Of a stretch of 64,000 bases of DNA, positions 49,556 to 57,947 are shown piece after piece. Positions within the stretch are counted from its first letter, which is position 1. Each line of letters begins with the position of its first letter. The notes beneath the pieces were generated by a model that was not told the DNA's origin, made no database searches, and worked only from the letters and a program-made list of their open reading frames with translations. The position numbers and the translations under genes were made by a program. The stretch is taken from assembly GCF_001297015.1 (NCBI RefSeq), contig NZ_LIGE01000047.1:345107-409106 (forward strand). The letters are read 5' to 3'. The DNA is from Pseudomonas sp. RIT-PI-r. Lineage in GTDB: Bacteria; Pseudomonadota; Gammaproteobacteria; Pseudomonadales; Pseudomonadaceae.

Positions 49556-52381
49556 TTAACGCGCGATCGCCACACGCTTGCTCATCGACTGGCGGATTTT
49601 AGTAAAGGCATGCGCAGATACACTGGCATTTGTTCTGGTGAACAAGCCTCTCTTGCCCGGTTGATAACGGGTGATACTGGCAGTTCCTTCAACGGTCTGA
49701 TAATGGATATTCCATGCCTGCAGTTTTCGATCGAATTTCATGAATGCAAAAGCGTTTTTAAACTCCTGCATTTGTCCACTGTCGTTAACGGCAAAACCGT
49801 AATCGGGGTATTCCATCGCAGCACCGAGACCCAAACCACGTTCGCTACGAGGCAGGTTATTGAACTGGGCATCTTCCTTGCCACCTTCCACATGACGCAC
49901 TCGAAGCACGTTTTTGTTCAACTGCTCGACCGTCAGCGAACAACCACTGAAGGCCGGGGTGAAGACGTGATCCGGCTGGACCCCGGACGGATTGACGGGG
50001 ATATCGACATAGCCCCCCTGAGGTGCCCAATAGCCGGCGACCGCGTTGGCTTTATCAGGCATCTCGCCGGCAGCGATGTCGACAATTCTCAATGCGTTGA
50101 AAGCACCACTGCTTGCGCCTGAGTAAGCCAGTTTATCCATCGTGAAGATGAATTCGGCGCCGCCCGCGGTATTACTGAGGCCGTTGACGACAGCTTTGGA
50201 ATAACGCCCAGGCGTCGGGTCTAAATACTTGGTGTCGACCACAACCTTGCCGAACTCGGGTGCTTGCAATGCCTTGCCGATATTGGTCGGGTTGCCCATC
50301 GCAGGTACAAATCGATTGGGTTCGCCTTTATCCTTGAATGCGAGGGCGGGGATCTGGCGATCGGAAGCTGTGGCAATGACCGGTTCCCATAAGCCATTGG
50401 CCAACTGTTTACGGGTAACCGCTCCGTCGCTATCGATATAGGTAACGGGGTTGTTCAGTGCCATTGTGTAGAGGTTGCTCCCATCGATATAGCCTTTGGG
50501 ATCCGGGTTCATCCAGCGCTGTAACCACGGGATGTAATACCGATAGCCGTAGTAATACAGACCCGTTGCATCGCGCTCTTTACCGGAGTAGCGAATCGTT
50601 CGATAACTGACTTCAGACTCCCGGTTCCATGCCGTCTCGCCGAATGGGTAGAACGTTTCCTGACTGATGATTCGCCCGTCTTCGGCCAGTTCAAGACTGG
50701 CCGATCCGAGGTGGTCGCAGAAGTAGTAACGGTACTGATCATCATTGTCCGAAGATGGTCGATCCTGCGGGTGCAACACGTTTACGCTGTTGAGTCCGGT
50801 CTGTGCCGAAATGACCTGCATTACCTCGCCAGCACTGTCGGTACGCAACTCCAGCCCCGGCAAATAGCGCACTTCGTTGATGACGGTGCGCGCGTTAGTC
50901 TGCAGCGAACGGATCTTGCGCACACGCTGACCACTGGCGTCATACACATACACTTCGCGATCGTCGAGCCCGCCGCGCCTTTCCACCGGGGTGACTGATT
51001 GCAACTGATTACGCAGGTTCCACTGCACGTTATGCCCTTGATCCAGCGCGAGCAGATTGCCACGAATGTCATAGGCCGCCGCGATCTGCGCTTCGCTGGG
51101 CGGCACACCGTTGAGATAGGGCAAACCGCGATTGCTGTAACGGGCAACTTGCAACTCACGTCCTTGGCCTTGTCCACCGAGATGATTCAGCTTCCTCAGA
51201 TTGCCGCCCGTATCGTAGTGATAATTCTGCTGATAGTTGCTGACTGCCGCGGGGTCAGTACGACCGGGCGTACTCGCCCCCTGACTCGCTGCACCCGTCC
51301 CCCACCCGGTCGCCACGATCAACCGGTAAAGGCTGTCGTAGACAAACTCGCTGAGCGGATCGATACGCTGGTTGGCGAAATAGCGGATCGGCATTGCCTG
51401 ATCCCTGATGCTGACAACGTTGCCCATGCGGTCATAGGCGTAGATCAGATCCTGCAATATCGCACCGCCAGTTTTGCGCGCGTGACGATTCATCAGGCGA
51501 CCGTCCTGCGGCCGGTACTGCAAACTCGTTCGCACACCGTTGCCGGCCGTTTCCCGCTCGACCTGGCCGTCGGCGTTGTAGTGGATATCACTGACCAGAA
51601 CCTGCTCGACGGGCTCGTCCTTGAGTTGCAACCGGATAGCGTGCAACCGGCCATCGACAGTCTGGGTGAACCTCTGCCGATTGCCACGGGCATCGATTTG
51701 TTCGAGTACTTGCCCGTGTGCTCCGATACACCAACTACTGACCGCACCGTCGCCAGGCTCCAGTAACTGCAAACGCTCGTCGATCGGTTCGGGCCAGTCC
51801 GCACTGGTCAGTTGCAACGTGAAGTGGCGAGTGCTTTCGAGGCGATGGCCGCTGAGTGCAAAACGGTTGAACTGCAGGCTGCCGGCCGGATCGTCGTGAC
51901 GGATCAACTGACCGAACTGGTTTCGCGCTTGCTCGCCTTGACCCGGCGCGCCGTAGACAAAACGCTCGGCACATGACCGCGGCTGCGCAGGAGCAGTTTC
52001 GAACACCGCTAGCGGACGCCGCATCAGGTCATATTCAATTTCACGCACACTGCTGCGGCTGTCCCAGGTCATCAGCACTTCAGCCGCGAGCCCCCGCAGT
52101 TCGATCTGCGTCCCGGCATCGACACTGTCAGTGCGCAACTCCTGACCGCTGAGGGCATACACCGTCGTCAGGTTGGCCGGTGTTTGCGGGTCGGTGGCTT
52201 GCTGCGCCCACAATCGCGGATCCCACTGCCGGATCGTGCGCCCGGCCTCGTCACAGACCATTCGGCTGGTACGCGATTGCGCCGCAAGACTGGCGTCGGC
52301 ACGCCAGTAATCGAGGCTGCAAATGGTTAACCCGCGAGGGTCGACCACTACGAGTCGAGGAGTTTTGTAGTGCAGATCCAT
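49556..52381 (-). CDS. TccC/RHS-type toxin with CNF1/BLF1-like Cys-His tail
   Basis: A 941-residue paralogue of the neighbouring RHS protein. Residues 1-653 align end to end with it (start MDLHYKTPRLVVVDPRGLTI, core end YYYGYRYYIPWLQRWMNPDP...NPVTYIDSDG). The 288-residue tail is unrelated. It contains PDHVFTPAFSGCSLTV with Cys814 and, 16 residues on, VRHVEGG with His830. This SGC...H spacing resembles the Cys-His pair of glutamine deamidases such as CNF1 and BLF1, and CNF-like tails are known on some Tc C proteins. The deamidase call is inferred from this motif only. No immunity gene is adjacent. Confidence 0.83.
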   Translation of the reverse strand: MDLHYKTPRLVVVDPRGLTICSLDYWRADASLAAQSRTSRMVCDEAGRTIRQWDPRLWAQQATDPQTPANLTTVYALSGQELRTDSVDAGTQIELRGLAAEVLMTWDSRSSVREIEYDLMRRPLAVFETAPAQPRSCAERFVYGAPGQGEQARNQFGQLIRHDDPAGSLQFNRFALSGHRLESTRHFTLQLTSADWPEPIDERLQLLEPGDGAVSSWCIGAHGQVLEQIDARGNRQRFTQTVDGRLHAIRLQLKDEPVEQVLVSDIHYNADGQVERETAGNGVRTSLQYRPQDGRLMNRHARKTGGAILQDLIYAYDRMGNVVSIRDQAMPIRYFANQRIDPLSEFVYDSLYRLIVATGWGTGAASQGASTPGRTDPAAVSNYQQNYHYDTGGNLRKLNHLGGQGQGRELQVARYSNRGLPYLNGVPPSEAQIAAAYDIRGNLLALDQGHNVQWNLRNQLQSVTPVERRGGLDDREVYVYDASGQRVRKIRSLQTNARTVINEVRYLPGLELRTDSAGEVMQVISAQTGLNSVNVLHPQDRPSSDNDDQYRYYFCDHLGSASLELAEDGRIISQETFYPFGETAWNRESEVSYRTIRYSGKERDATGLYYYGYRYYIPWLQRWMNPDPKGYIDGSNLYTMALNNPVTYIDSDGAVTRKQLANGLWEPVIATASDRQIPALAFKDKGEPNRFVPAMGNPTNIGKALQAPEFGKVVVDTKYLDPTPGRYSKAVVNGLSNTAGGAEFIFTMDKLAYSGASSGAFNALRIVDIAAGEMPDKANAVAGYWAPQGGYVDIPVNPSGVQPDHVFTPAFSGCSLTVEQLNKNVLRVRHVEGGKEDAQFNNLPRSERGLGLGAAMEYPDYGFAVNDSGQMQEFKNAFAFMKFDRKLQAWNIHYQTVEGTASITRYQPGKRGLFTRTNASVSAHAFTKIRQSMSKRVAIAR

Positions 52382-52409
52382 AGCGCTACTCCGCAGGACA
52401 AGTCGATTT

Positions 52410-52437
52410 CAACTGCTGCAGAGCATCTGAGCAGTTG
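52410..52437. promoter_or_regulatory. Inverted repeat in the 5' region of the second RHS gene
   Basis: Perfect 8-base arms CAACTGCT/AGCAGTTG with a 12-base spacer, 29-56 bases upstream of the ATG. It is either a leader hairpin or an operator, and it is not present before the other RHS gene. Confidence 0.5.
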
Positions 52438-52450
52438 GACAACGCTCAGG

Positions 52451-52477
52451 CTACTGACAGAAATGACAGTGCCGACC
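52451..52477 (-). promoter_or_regulatory. Shared upstream element, copy 2
   Basis: Plus-strand CTACTGACAGAAATGACAGT plus 7 bases. On the coding strand it contains CTGTCA-TTT-CTGTCA, a direct hexamer repeat. It is 70 bases upstream of the ATG, the same placement as copy 1. Confidence 0.65.
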
Positions 52478-52559
52478 GGCGGCAAATCCCGCTCGCGTTC
52501 ATGTCCATTTGCTTTGCCCTTCGGTAGGATGAAGTTCACGTGATTGCGGAGACTCGAAC

Positions 52560-53024
52560 ATGTTCATCGGCATCCTGCTGGTCATCACCTGGCTGATCCT
52601 GTTACTGCGCTACCCGGCCAAGGCCTTGCCGGTTTCGGTGGCCGCCGCGATAGGTCTCGGGCTGGTGGCGATGTGGGTCGTCTGGCTGGACAACCGCGAG
52701 ATCAAGCAATTGGCGCGGCTTGAGTTGCGCATCAGTTATGCGCCCGAACAGTGCCCGGCTGATCGTCCCTTGCAGCTGAAAATGAACAATGGCAACAATG
52801 TACCGCTGACCGAATTGCGCTGGCGCATCGCCGCCTACGCGCCGGGCGATACGGTCAACCTTGCCGACAATCAGTACACTGCCCCACGTTATCGCGGCCC
52901 CGGTGAATTACAGGCCGGCGGCAATTGGCAGGATTGTCTGCCGCTGCCGCCGCTGCGCCCCGGCTATCGCCCGCAGACCCTGGAGTTTCGCGCCGAGCGT
53001 TTGCAAGGCAGTTTCTCCGACTGA
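52560..53024 (+). CDS. Small membrane protein of unknown function
   Basis: A 154-residue protein with two N-terminal hydrophobic segments (FIGILLVITWLILLL and VAAAIGLGLVAMWVVWL, residues ~3-17 and ~28-45). An extra-membrane beta-rich domain follows, with a Cys pair (EQCPADRP and WQDCLPLPPLRPGYRPQ). The sequence looks like a conserved Pseudomonas protein sometimes labelled multidrug transporter, but nothing here supports transport. It is divergent from the RHS genes and 36 bases before an SDR gene in the same direction. Confidence 0.8.
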   Translation: MFIGILLVITWLILLLRYPAKALPVSVAAAIGLGLVAMWVVWLDNREIKQLARLELRISYAPEQCPADRPLQLKMNNGNNVPLTELRWRIAAYAPGDTVNLADNQYTAPRYRGPGELQAGGNWQDCLPLPPLRPGYRPQTLEFRAERLQGSFSD

Positions 53025-53060
53025 TCGACCTTCTCCGATTTTTTGCACAAGGAATGCGCC

Positions 53061-53885
53061 ATGCCCGTTGCGTTGATTACCGGTTGTTCCAGCGGCATTG
53101 GCCGCGCCCTTGCCGATGCGTTCAAAGCGGCGGGTTATGAAGTCTGGGCCAGTGCGCGCAAGGCTGACGATGTTGCAGCTCTGAGCCGTGCCGGATTTAC
53201 TGCGGTGCAACTGGACGTCAATGACAGCGTGGCGCTGGAGCAACTCGGCGAGCGGATCAGCCAGCAACATGGCGGCCTCGATGTGCTGATCAACAACGCC
53301 GGTTATGGCGCCATGGGGCCACTGCTCGATGGCGGTGTAACGGCAATGCAACGCCAGTTCGAGACCAATGTGTTTTCGATTGTCGGCGTCACGCGTGCAC
53401 TGTTCCCGGTATTGCGCCGGGCCAAGGGGCTGGTGGTGAACATCGGCAGTGTGTCCGGGGTTTTGGTCACCCCGTTTGCCGGTGCGTATTGCGCGTCGAA
53501 AGCCGCCGTACATGCCTTGACCGATGCCTTGCGCATGGAGCTGGCGCCGTTCGGTATTCGTGTGATGGAGGTGCAGCCGGGGGCGATTCAGTCCAGCTTT
53601 GCCAAGAATGCAGGGCACGAGGCCGAGCAGCTGATCAATGAACAATCGCCGTGGTTTCCATTGCGCGAGGGCATTCGCGCCCGGGCCAAGGCCTCGCAGG
53701 ATAAGCCGACACCGGCGAGTGAGTTTGCGGCTGAACTGCTCAAGGCTGTGCAGCAGAGCAAACCGCCACGGCTAATCCGGATTGGCAATGGGAGCCGGGC
53801 GTTGCCGCTGTTGGCGGCGTTGTTGCCGAAGGGGTTGTTGGAGTCGGTGTTGATGAAGCGGTTCGGGTTGGGTGGGCAACTTTGA
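53061..53885 (+). CDS. Short-chain dehydrogenase/reductase
   Basis: A 274-residue classical SDR. The cofactor motif is TGCSSGIG (residues ~7-14), then NNAGYG, then the catalytic S...YCASK, and a long C-terminal substrate region follows. The TGCSSGIG pattern without an early acidic residue, and the ASARKADD after beta-2, suggest NADP(H). The substrate is unknown. ATG 53061 follows AAGGAATGCGCC; an upstream ATG at 53043 is less likely. Confidence 0.9.
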   Translation: MPVALITGCSSGIGRALADAFKAAGYEVWASARKADDVAALSRAGFTAVQLDVNDSVALEQLGERISQQHGGLDVLINNAGYGAMGPLLDGGVTAMQRQFETNVFSIVGVTRALFPVLRRAKGLVVNIGSVSGVLVTPFAGAYCASKAAVHALTDALRMELAPFGIRVMEVQPGAIQSSFAKNAGHEAEQLINEQSPWFPLREGIRARAKASQDKPTPASEFAAELLKAVQQSKPPRLIRIGNGSRALPLLAALLPKGLLESVLMKRFGLGGQL

Positions 53886-53899
53886 GACCGAGTTGACGC

Positions 53900-53966
53900 C
53901 TTCGCGAGCAGGCTCGCTCCCACATTTGAAATGCGTTTTCCTGTGGGAGCGAGCCTGCTCGCGAAG
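53900..53966. repeat. REP doublet, family A, short loop
   Basis: CTTCGCGAGCAGGCTCGCTC and GAGCGAGCCTGCTCGCGAAG arms, between the convergent SDR and LysR genes. Confidence 0.93.
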
Positions 53967-53991
53967 AGGCCTGGCCTGGCAACGCATACCC

Positions 53992-54873
53992 TCAGCCCCA
54001 ACCCTTCATGAAATCAATGAACGCTCGCACCTTCAACGGTAAATGCCGGGTATCCGGATACAGCGCATACACCCCTTGCTGAGCAAAACGGTAGTCCGCC
54101 AACAACCGTTGTAACCGTCCCGCATCGAGATCGTCCTGAATCAGCCATTGCGGCAAAATCGCCACACCCTGCCCGGTCAACGCAAACGCCCTGAGCGTCG
54201 CCGAGTTGTCCGCAACGATAGCCGTGGTACCCGGTTTGGGCTGGTAGAAATGCTCCACGCCGTGTGGATCGCTCACGGTCATTTCCGGCACCCGTCCGTG
54301 CCCCAGCGTTGGCATCGACTCCAGCGTCGCCAGTGTGGCAACCGGGGCAAAACGCTCGATCAACGCAGGCGTGGCCACCGCAAACACCTCGAATGTCGAC
54401 AGCTGCACCGCGCGCAGATTGGAGTCGTGCATGCGCCCCAGGCGAATCGCCATGTCGAAGCGTTCGGAGATCAGATCGGCGTGAGTCGAGGAGGTCGACA
54501 GGTGAATATTCAACTGTGGCTGCTGTTGACGAAACACCTCCAGCGCCGGCACCACCTGTGCCAGGGCAAACTCCACCGTGGTGGTGATGCGCAACGTGCC
54601 TTTGAGCTGTGAATGCTCCGAACGCGCTTCCTCGATCGCCAATCGTGCCTCGTCCAGGGTGCGTAAACAGCGTCGATAAAAACGTTCGCCAGCGTCAGTC
54701 AGCGCCAGTTGTCGCGTATTGCGGGTGAGCAAAGTCACGCCCAGCTCTTCTTCTAGCCGTTTGAGATTGAAGCTCACCACCGCTCGCGTCTGGCCCAGAG
54801 TTTCGGCCGCAGCGGTCAACGACCCGGCCTCGACCACGGCTTTAAAGGTGTCAAAACGATCCAGACTGACCAT
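53992..54873 (-). CDS. LysR-family transcriptional regulator
   Basis: A 293-residue LTTR. The N-terminal HTH is FDTFKAVVEAGSLTAAAETLGQTRAVVSFNLKRLEEELGVTLL, followed by a periplasmic-binding-protein-like effector domain (TTTVEFALAQVVPALEVFRQQQPQLNIHLSTSS). It is divergent from a DHA2 MFS pump across 110 bases that contain a 19-base palindrome, so the pump is the probable target. Confidence 0.92.
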   Translation of the reverse strand: MVSLDRFDTFKAVVEAGSLTAAAETLGQTRAVVSFNLKRLEEELGVTLLTRNTRQLALTDAGERFYRRCLRTLDEARLAIEEARSEHSQLKGTLRITTTVEFALAQVVPALEVFRQQQPQLNIHLSTSSTHADLISERFDMAIRLGRMHDSNLRAVQLSTFEVFAVATPALIERFAPVATLATLESMPTLGHGRVPEMTVSDPHGVEHFYQPKPGTTAIVADNSATLRAFALTGQGVAILPQWLIQDDLDAGRLQRLLADYRFAQQGVYALYPDTRHLPLKVRAFIDFMKGWG

Positions 54874-54889
54874 ATTCAGCCCACCCCCA

Positions 54890-54908
54890 TGTCAAAAATA
54901 TTTTGACA
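54890..54908. promoter_or_regulatory. Palindromic LysR-type operator
   Basis: TGTCAAAAATATTTTGACA, perfect 8-base arms with a 3-base centre. It contains the T-N11-A pattern of LTTR sites and lies 16 bases before the lysR start in the divergent spacer. Confidence 0.72.
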
Positions 54909-54983
54909 AACTAGCAGCCAAACCAGCGTTTTCCTATGACTGAAAGCCCCCTACCCTGCACGTCTCATCACAGGGAAGCTGCC

Positions 54984-56354
54984 ATGGCTTATCGCTCGAA
55001 AGTCGCGCTGGTGTATCTGTTGGGGTTCGCCCTCGACTTGTTGAACATGTTCGTCGCCAGCATTGCCTACCCTGACATCGCCGGACAAATGCAAGCGTCG
55101 GTGACACAACTGGCGTGGATCACCAATGCCTACATGCTCGGCCTGACGCTGATCATTCCGCTGAGCGTATGGCTGGCGGCGCGATTCGGTGAGCGTCGAC
55201 TGATCCTCGCATCGCTGCTGTTGTTTGGCTTCGGCTCTGCTCTGGTGGCGCAAGCGGGCTCAATTGAAAGTTTGATCGGTTGGCGGTTGTTGCAAGGGCT
55301 GGGTGGCGGGTTGCTGCTGCCGGTCGGCCAAGCGTTGGCGTATCGACAGTTTGCGCCGTCGCAGCGCGCGCATTTCACCGGTGTGGTGTTGCTGGTGGCG
55401 CTGATGGTGCCGGCACTGTCGCCGGCAGCGGGCGGATTGATTGTTCAGGCGTTGTCCTGGCGGTGGATTTTCTACCTGAATTTGCCGGTGGCGCTGCTCG
55501 CTTTTGGCCTTGGTCTGTTCTGGTTGAAACCCGATCAGCCTTCGGCTGAACGCCCGACGCTGGATGCTCGCGGCCTGCTATTGGCCGCGACGGCGCTGAG
55601 TTTATTGTTGATCGCCGTAAGCCTGGTGAGTGAAACAGACACCCGCATCCCCGGCCTCTTCACCCTCGCGCTCAGCTTCTTGGCACTGTGTATTTATCTG
55701 CGTGACGGCTGGCGCAAACCCGACGCGATCCTCGAACTGCAACTGATCAAGAATCCGTCTTTGCGCCTGGCGATGCTGATCTACCTGTGCGTGCCCGGTG
55801 TCTTCACCGGCACCCACATGATCGCCGTGTTGTACCTGCACAACCTTGGCTTAGGTGCAGCGCAAATCGGGGCGTTGATGCTGCCATGGGCAGTGGGTTC
55901 GGGCGTGGCGATCATGCTCGGAAAACGCAGCTTCAACCGAGTCGGGCCCAAGCCGTTGCTGAGTGCCGGCATGCTTTTGCAATGCCTCGGTATCGTCTTG
56001 CTGATGCGCATCGAACAACCCGCCAGCACGCCGCTGATCATCGCCTACGCCCTGATGGGCCTGGGCGGCAGCCTGTGCAGCGTCAGCGCGCAGACATTGG
56101 CGTTTGTCGGTATCACACCAGAAAAAATGGGCCACTCCAGTGCCTTGTGGAACATCAATCGTCAGCTCGGTTTCTGCCTCGGCGCGGCGTTGCTCAGCTC
56201 CTTGTTGGGGGCTTTGGGTGGTGAGGGTTTTCGCTACTGCTTCCTGGCCGCTGCGCTGCTCACGTTGCTGCCGATGGTCAGTGTTTTGCGGTTCGATGCG
56301 ACGGCAGTGCTCGCGCTGCTGACTTCACAATTACCCAAGGAAAAATCTACATGA
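54984..56354 (+). CDS. MFS efflux transporter, DHA2 (14-TM) family
   Basis: A 456-residue inner-membrane drug/proton antiporter of the EmrB/QacA type. Helix 1 holds LLGFALDLLNMFVASIAYPDIA, with an acidic residue in the membrane. Motif A is SVWLAARFGERRLIL, and motif C is ALMVPALSPAAGGLIVQALSWRWIFYLNLPVAL. There is no HlyD partner next to it. ATG 54984 follows AGGGAAGCTGCC. It overlaps the next gene by 4 bases. Confidence 0.9.
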   Translation: MAYRSKVALVYLLGFALDLLNMFVASIAYPDIAGQMQASVTQLAWITNAYMLGLTLIIPLSVWLAARFGERRLILASLLLFGFGSALVAQAGSIESLIGWRLLQGLGGGLLLPVGQALAYRQFAPSQRAHFTGVVLLVALMVPALSPAAGGLIVQALSWRWIFYLNLPVALLAFGLGLFWLKPDQPSAERPTLDARGLLLAATALSLLLIAVSLVSETDTRIPGLFTLALSFLALCIYLRDGWRKPDAILELQLIKNPSLRLAMLIYLCVPGVFTGTHMIAVLYLHNLGLGAAQIGALMLPWAVGSGVAIMLGKRSFNRVGPKPLLSAGMLLQCLGIVLLMRIEQPASTPLIIAYALMGLGGSLCSVSAQTLAFVGITPEKMGHSSALWNINRQLGFCLGAALLSSLLGALGGEGFRYCFLAAALLTLLPMVSVLRFDATAVLALLTSQLPKEKST

Positions 56355-56749
56355 CTGACTACAGCGAATATTTTGAGGAAGTGATTCAGGCACACGAAGC
56401 CATCGAGCGATGGTTTGCCGTGGAGGGAGACGACGCTGAGCTGGAGCGACTGCTGGCGCGATTTTCGCCTGAGTTCTCCATGGTTTCGCCGCTCGGCCGG
56501 GTGTTGGATTTCGAGGTGTTGAGCGGCTTGTTTCAGATGGCTGGAGGTAAGAAGCGCGGGTTCAAAATTGAGCTCAGCGAACTCTGCGGGATTGCATTAC
56601 ACGAGCGCGGTGCGACGGTGAGTTACCGCGAGCAGCAGACGGACGCGAGTGGATTGAATACGGATCGGCGTTCGACGGTGGTGTTTGAACAGACCGCCGC
56701 CGGGCGGGTGGTCTGGCGGCATTTGCAGGAGACGTTTTGCGCTGAGTGA
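56351..56749 (+). CDS. DUF4440/NTF2-like small protein coupled to the MFS pump
   Basis: A 132-residue cytosolic protein (EVIQAHEAIERWFAVEGDDAELERLLARFSPEFSMVSPLGRVLDF). The fold pattern fits the SnoaL/DUF4440 group. It shares ATGA with the MFS gene, so the two are made together. A role in binding or modifying the pumped compound is possible but unproven. Confidence 0.82.
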   Translation: MTDYSEYFEEVIQAHEAIERWFAVEGDDAELERLLARFSPEFSMVSPLGRVLDFEVLSGLFQMAGGKKRGFKIELSELCGIALHERGATVSYREQQTDASGLNTDRRSTVVFEQTAAGRVVWRHLQETFCAE

Positions 56750-56785
56750 TGGTTCGGTATTGGTCTGAAATACCGGGTCGCTCTT

Positions 56786-56846
56786 ATCGCGAGCAGGCTC
56801 ACTCCTGCAGGGATCTTCGGTGTGTAGGAGTGAGCCTGCTCGCGAT
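56786..56846. repeat. REP doublet, family A, short loop
   Basis: ATCGCGAGCAGGCTCACTCC and GGAGTGAGCCTGCTCGCGAT arms, in the convergent gap before the HlyD gene. Confidence 0.9.
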
Positions 56847-56863
56847 GCAGACGACGCGATCTA

Positions 56864-57730
56864 TCAGTTATCAACAGATTCCTGACTCACCACCACCGTA
56901 CAGGTAATCCCCGCCGCCAACAGCACACCCTCCGGCACTTCATCGATGTGAATGCGCACCGGCACGCGCTGCGCTAACCGAACCCAGTTAAAGGTGGGAT
57001 TCACATCGGCGATCAACTCACGGCTTTCCGGGTTGTCGCGGTCGTAGATGCCACGGGAAATACTTTCCACATGGCCCTTGAGCACTTCGCCGCTCATCAA
57101 CTGCATGTCGGCTTTGTCGCCGACTTTCACGTGGGGCAGTTTGGTTTCTTCGAAGAAGCCGTAAACCCAGAACGAGTTCATGTCGACCACGGCCATTTTC
57201 GCTTCGCCGATGCGCGCATAGTCACCGCGATGCACGTTGAGGTTGGTCACATAACCGTCGACGGCGGCGCGCACTTCGGTGCGTTTGAGGTTGAGTTCGG
57301 CCGCTTCCAGTTGCGCCTGGGCGTGCTGGTAATCGGCCAGGGCGGCGTCGGCGATGTTGCTGGCGTCGTCGCGGTTTTCCTTGGAGATCACCAGGTTGTC
57401 GAGGTCGGCGCGGCGATGGGCGTTGACCTTGCGCATCTCCCACGTCGACTTGCGCGAAGCGACCAGCGACTGCGCCTGCTTGACCGCAATGCGGTAATGC
57501 TCGGGGTCGATCTGCATGAGCAAATCGCCTTTCTTCACCAGTTGGTTGTCGCGCACCGGCACATCGATCACTTCGCCGGTAACGTCGGCGGCGACGTTGA
57601 TGATATCGGCACGCACGCGGCCATCGCGGGTCCACGGCGTGTTCATGTAGTGCTCCCACAACGTGCGGCCGATCCACAATGCCAGGGCCAGCACCAGCAG
57701 GGTCGCGAGCAGGCTGAAAAACTTTTTCAT
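56864..57730 (-). CDS. HlyD-family periplasmic adaptor (AaeA-like)
   Basis: A 288-residue membrane fusion protein. The N-terminal anchor is KKFFSLLATLLVLALALWIG. The biotinyl-lipoyl halves are ADVTGEVIDVPVRDNQLVKKGDLLMQIDP and RTEVRAAVDGYVTNLNVHRGDYA, flanking a helical hairpin (~70-130). The barrel contains VDMNSFWVYGFFEETKL, characteristic of the AaeA/EmrA group. It links the FUSC pump to the NodT-type channel of this operon. It is last in the four-gene operon. Confidence 0.92.
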   Translation of the reverse strand: MKKFFSLLATLLVLALALWIGRTLWEHYMNTPWTRDGRVRADIINVAADVTGEVIDVPVRDNQLVKKGDLLMQIDPEHYRIAVKQAQSLVASRKSTWEMRKVNAHRRADLDNLVISKENRDDASNIADAALADYQHAQAQLEAAELNLKRTEVRAAVDGYVTNLNVHRGDYARIGEAKMAVVDMNSFWVYGFFEETKLPHVKVGDKADMQLMSGEVLKGHVESISRGIYDRDNPESRELIADVNPTFNWVRLAQRVPVRIHIDEVPEGVLLAAGITCTVVVSQESVDN

Positions 57731-57740
57731 CAGATCGTTC

Positions 57741-57947
57741 TCAACGGTAGACAGTCAGCGCCATGGCGCCGAACAGACAGGTAAACAGACTCAGACGCAG
57801 CAGCGCCGGGTGCCAGAAAAAACGGTACAAATCGAAGCCGGACAAGAACCGGTCCACCGCCCAGGCCAGTGCCGCAGCGATGAAAAACATCAGGGTCATG
57901 GTCGGCATGTACACGCCGTGGAAGGCGATTTCACGAGGCATGGGCAA
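57741..57947 (-). CDS. DUF1656 (AaeX-like) small membrane protein
   Basis: A 68-residue protein with two hydrophobic helices (MTLMFFIAAALAWAVDRF and LRLSLFTCLFGAMALTVY) and the family start REIAFHGVYMPT. It almost always sits beside FUSC/HlyD efflux genes, and its role is unclear. It overlaps the pump gene by 17 bases; a second start at MPREIAF would leave 11. Confidence 0.92.
   Translation of the reverse strand: MPMPREIAFHGVYMPTMTLMFFIAAALAWAVDRFLSGFDLYRFFWHPALLRLSLFTCLFGAMALTVYR

Noticed and set aside
49460..50122. Plus-strand frame opposite the second RHS tail, considered as an immunity gene
   Set aside because: It lies almost wholly antisense to the toxin tail, starts in the shared upstream element and has no coherent composition.
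46537..52381. RHS genes considered as T6SS effectors
   Set aside because: No PAAR/N-terminal T6SS marker, no vgrG and no immunity gene. The N-terminus is of the TccC type.
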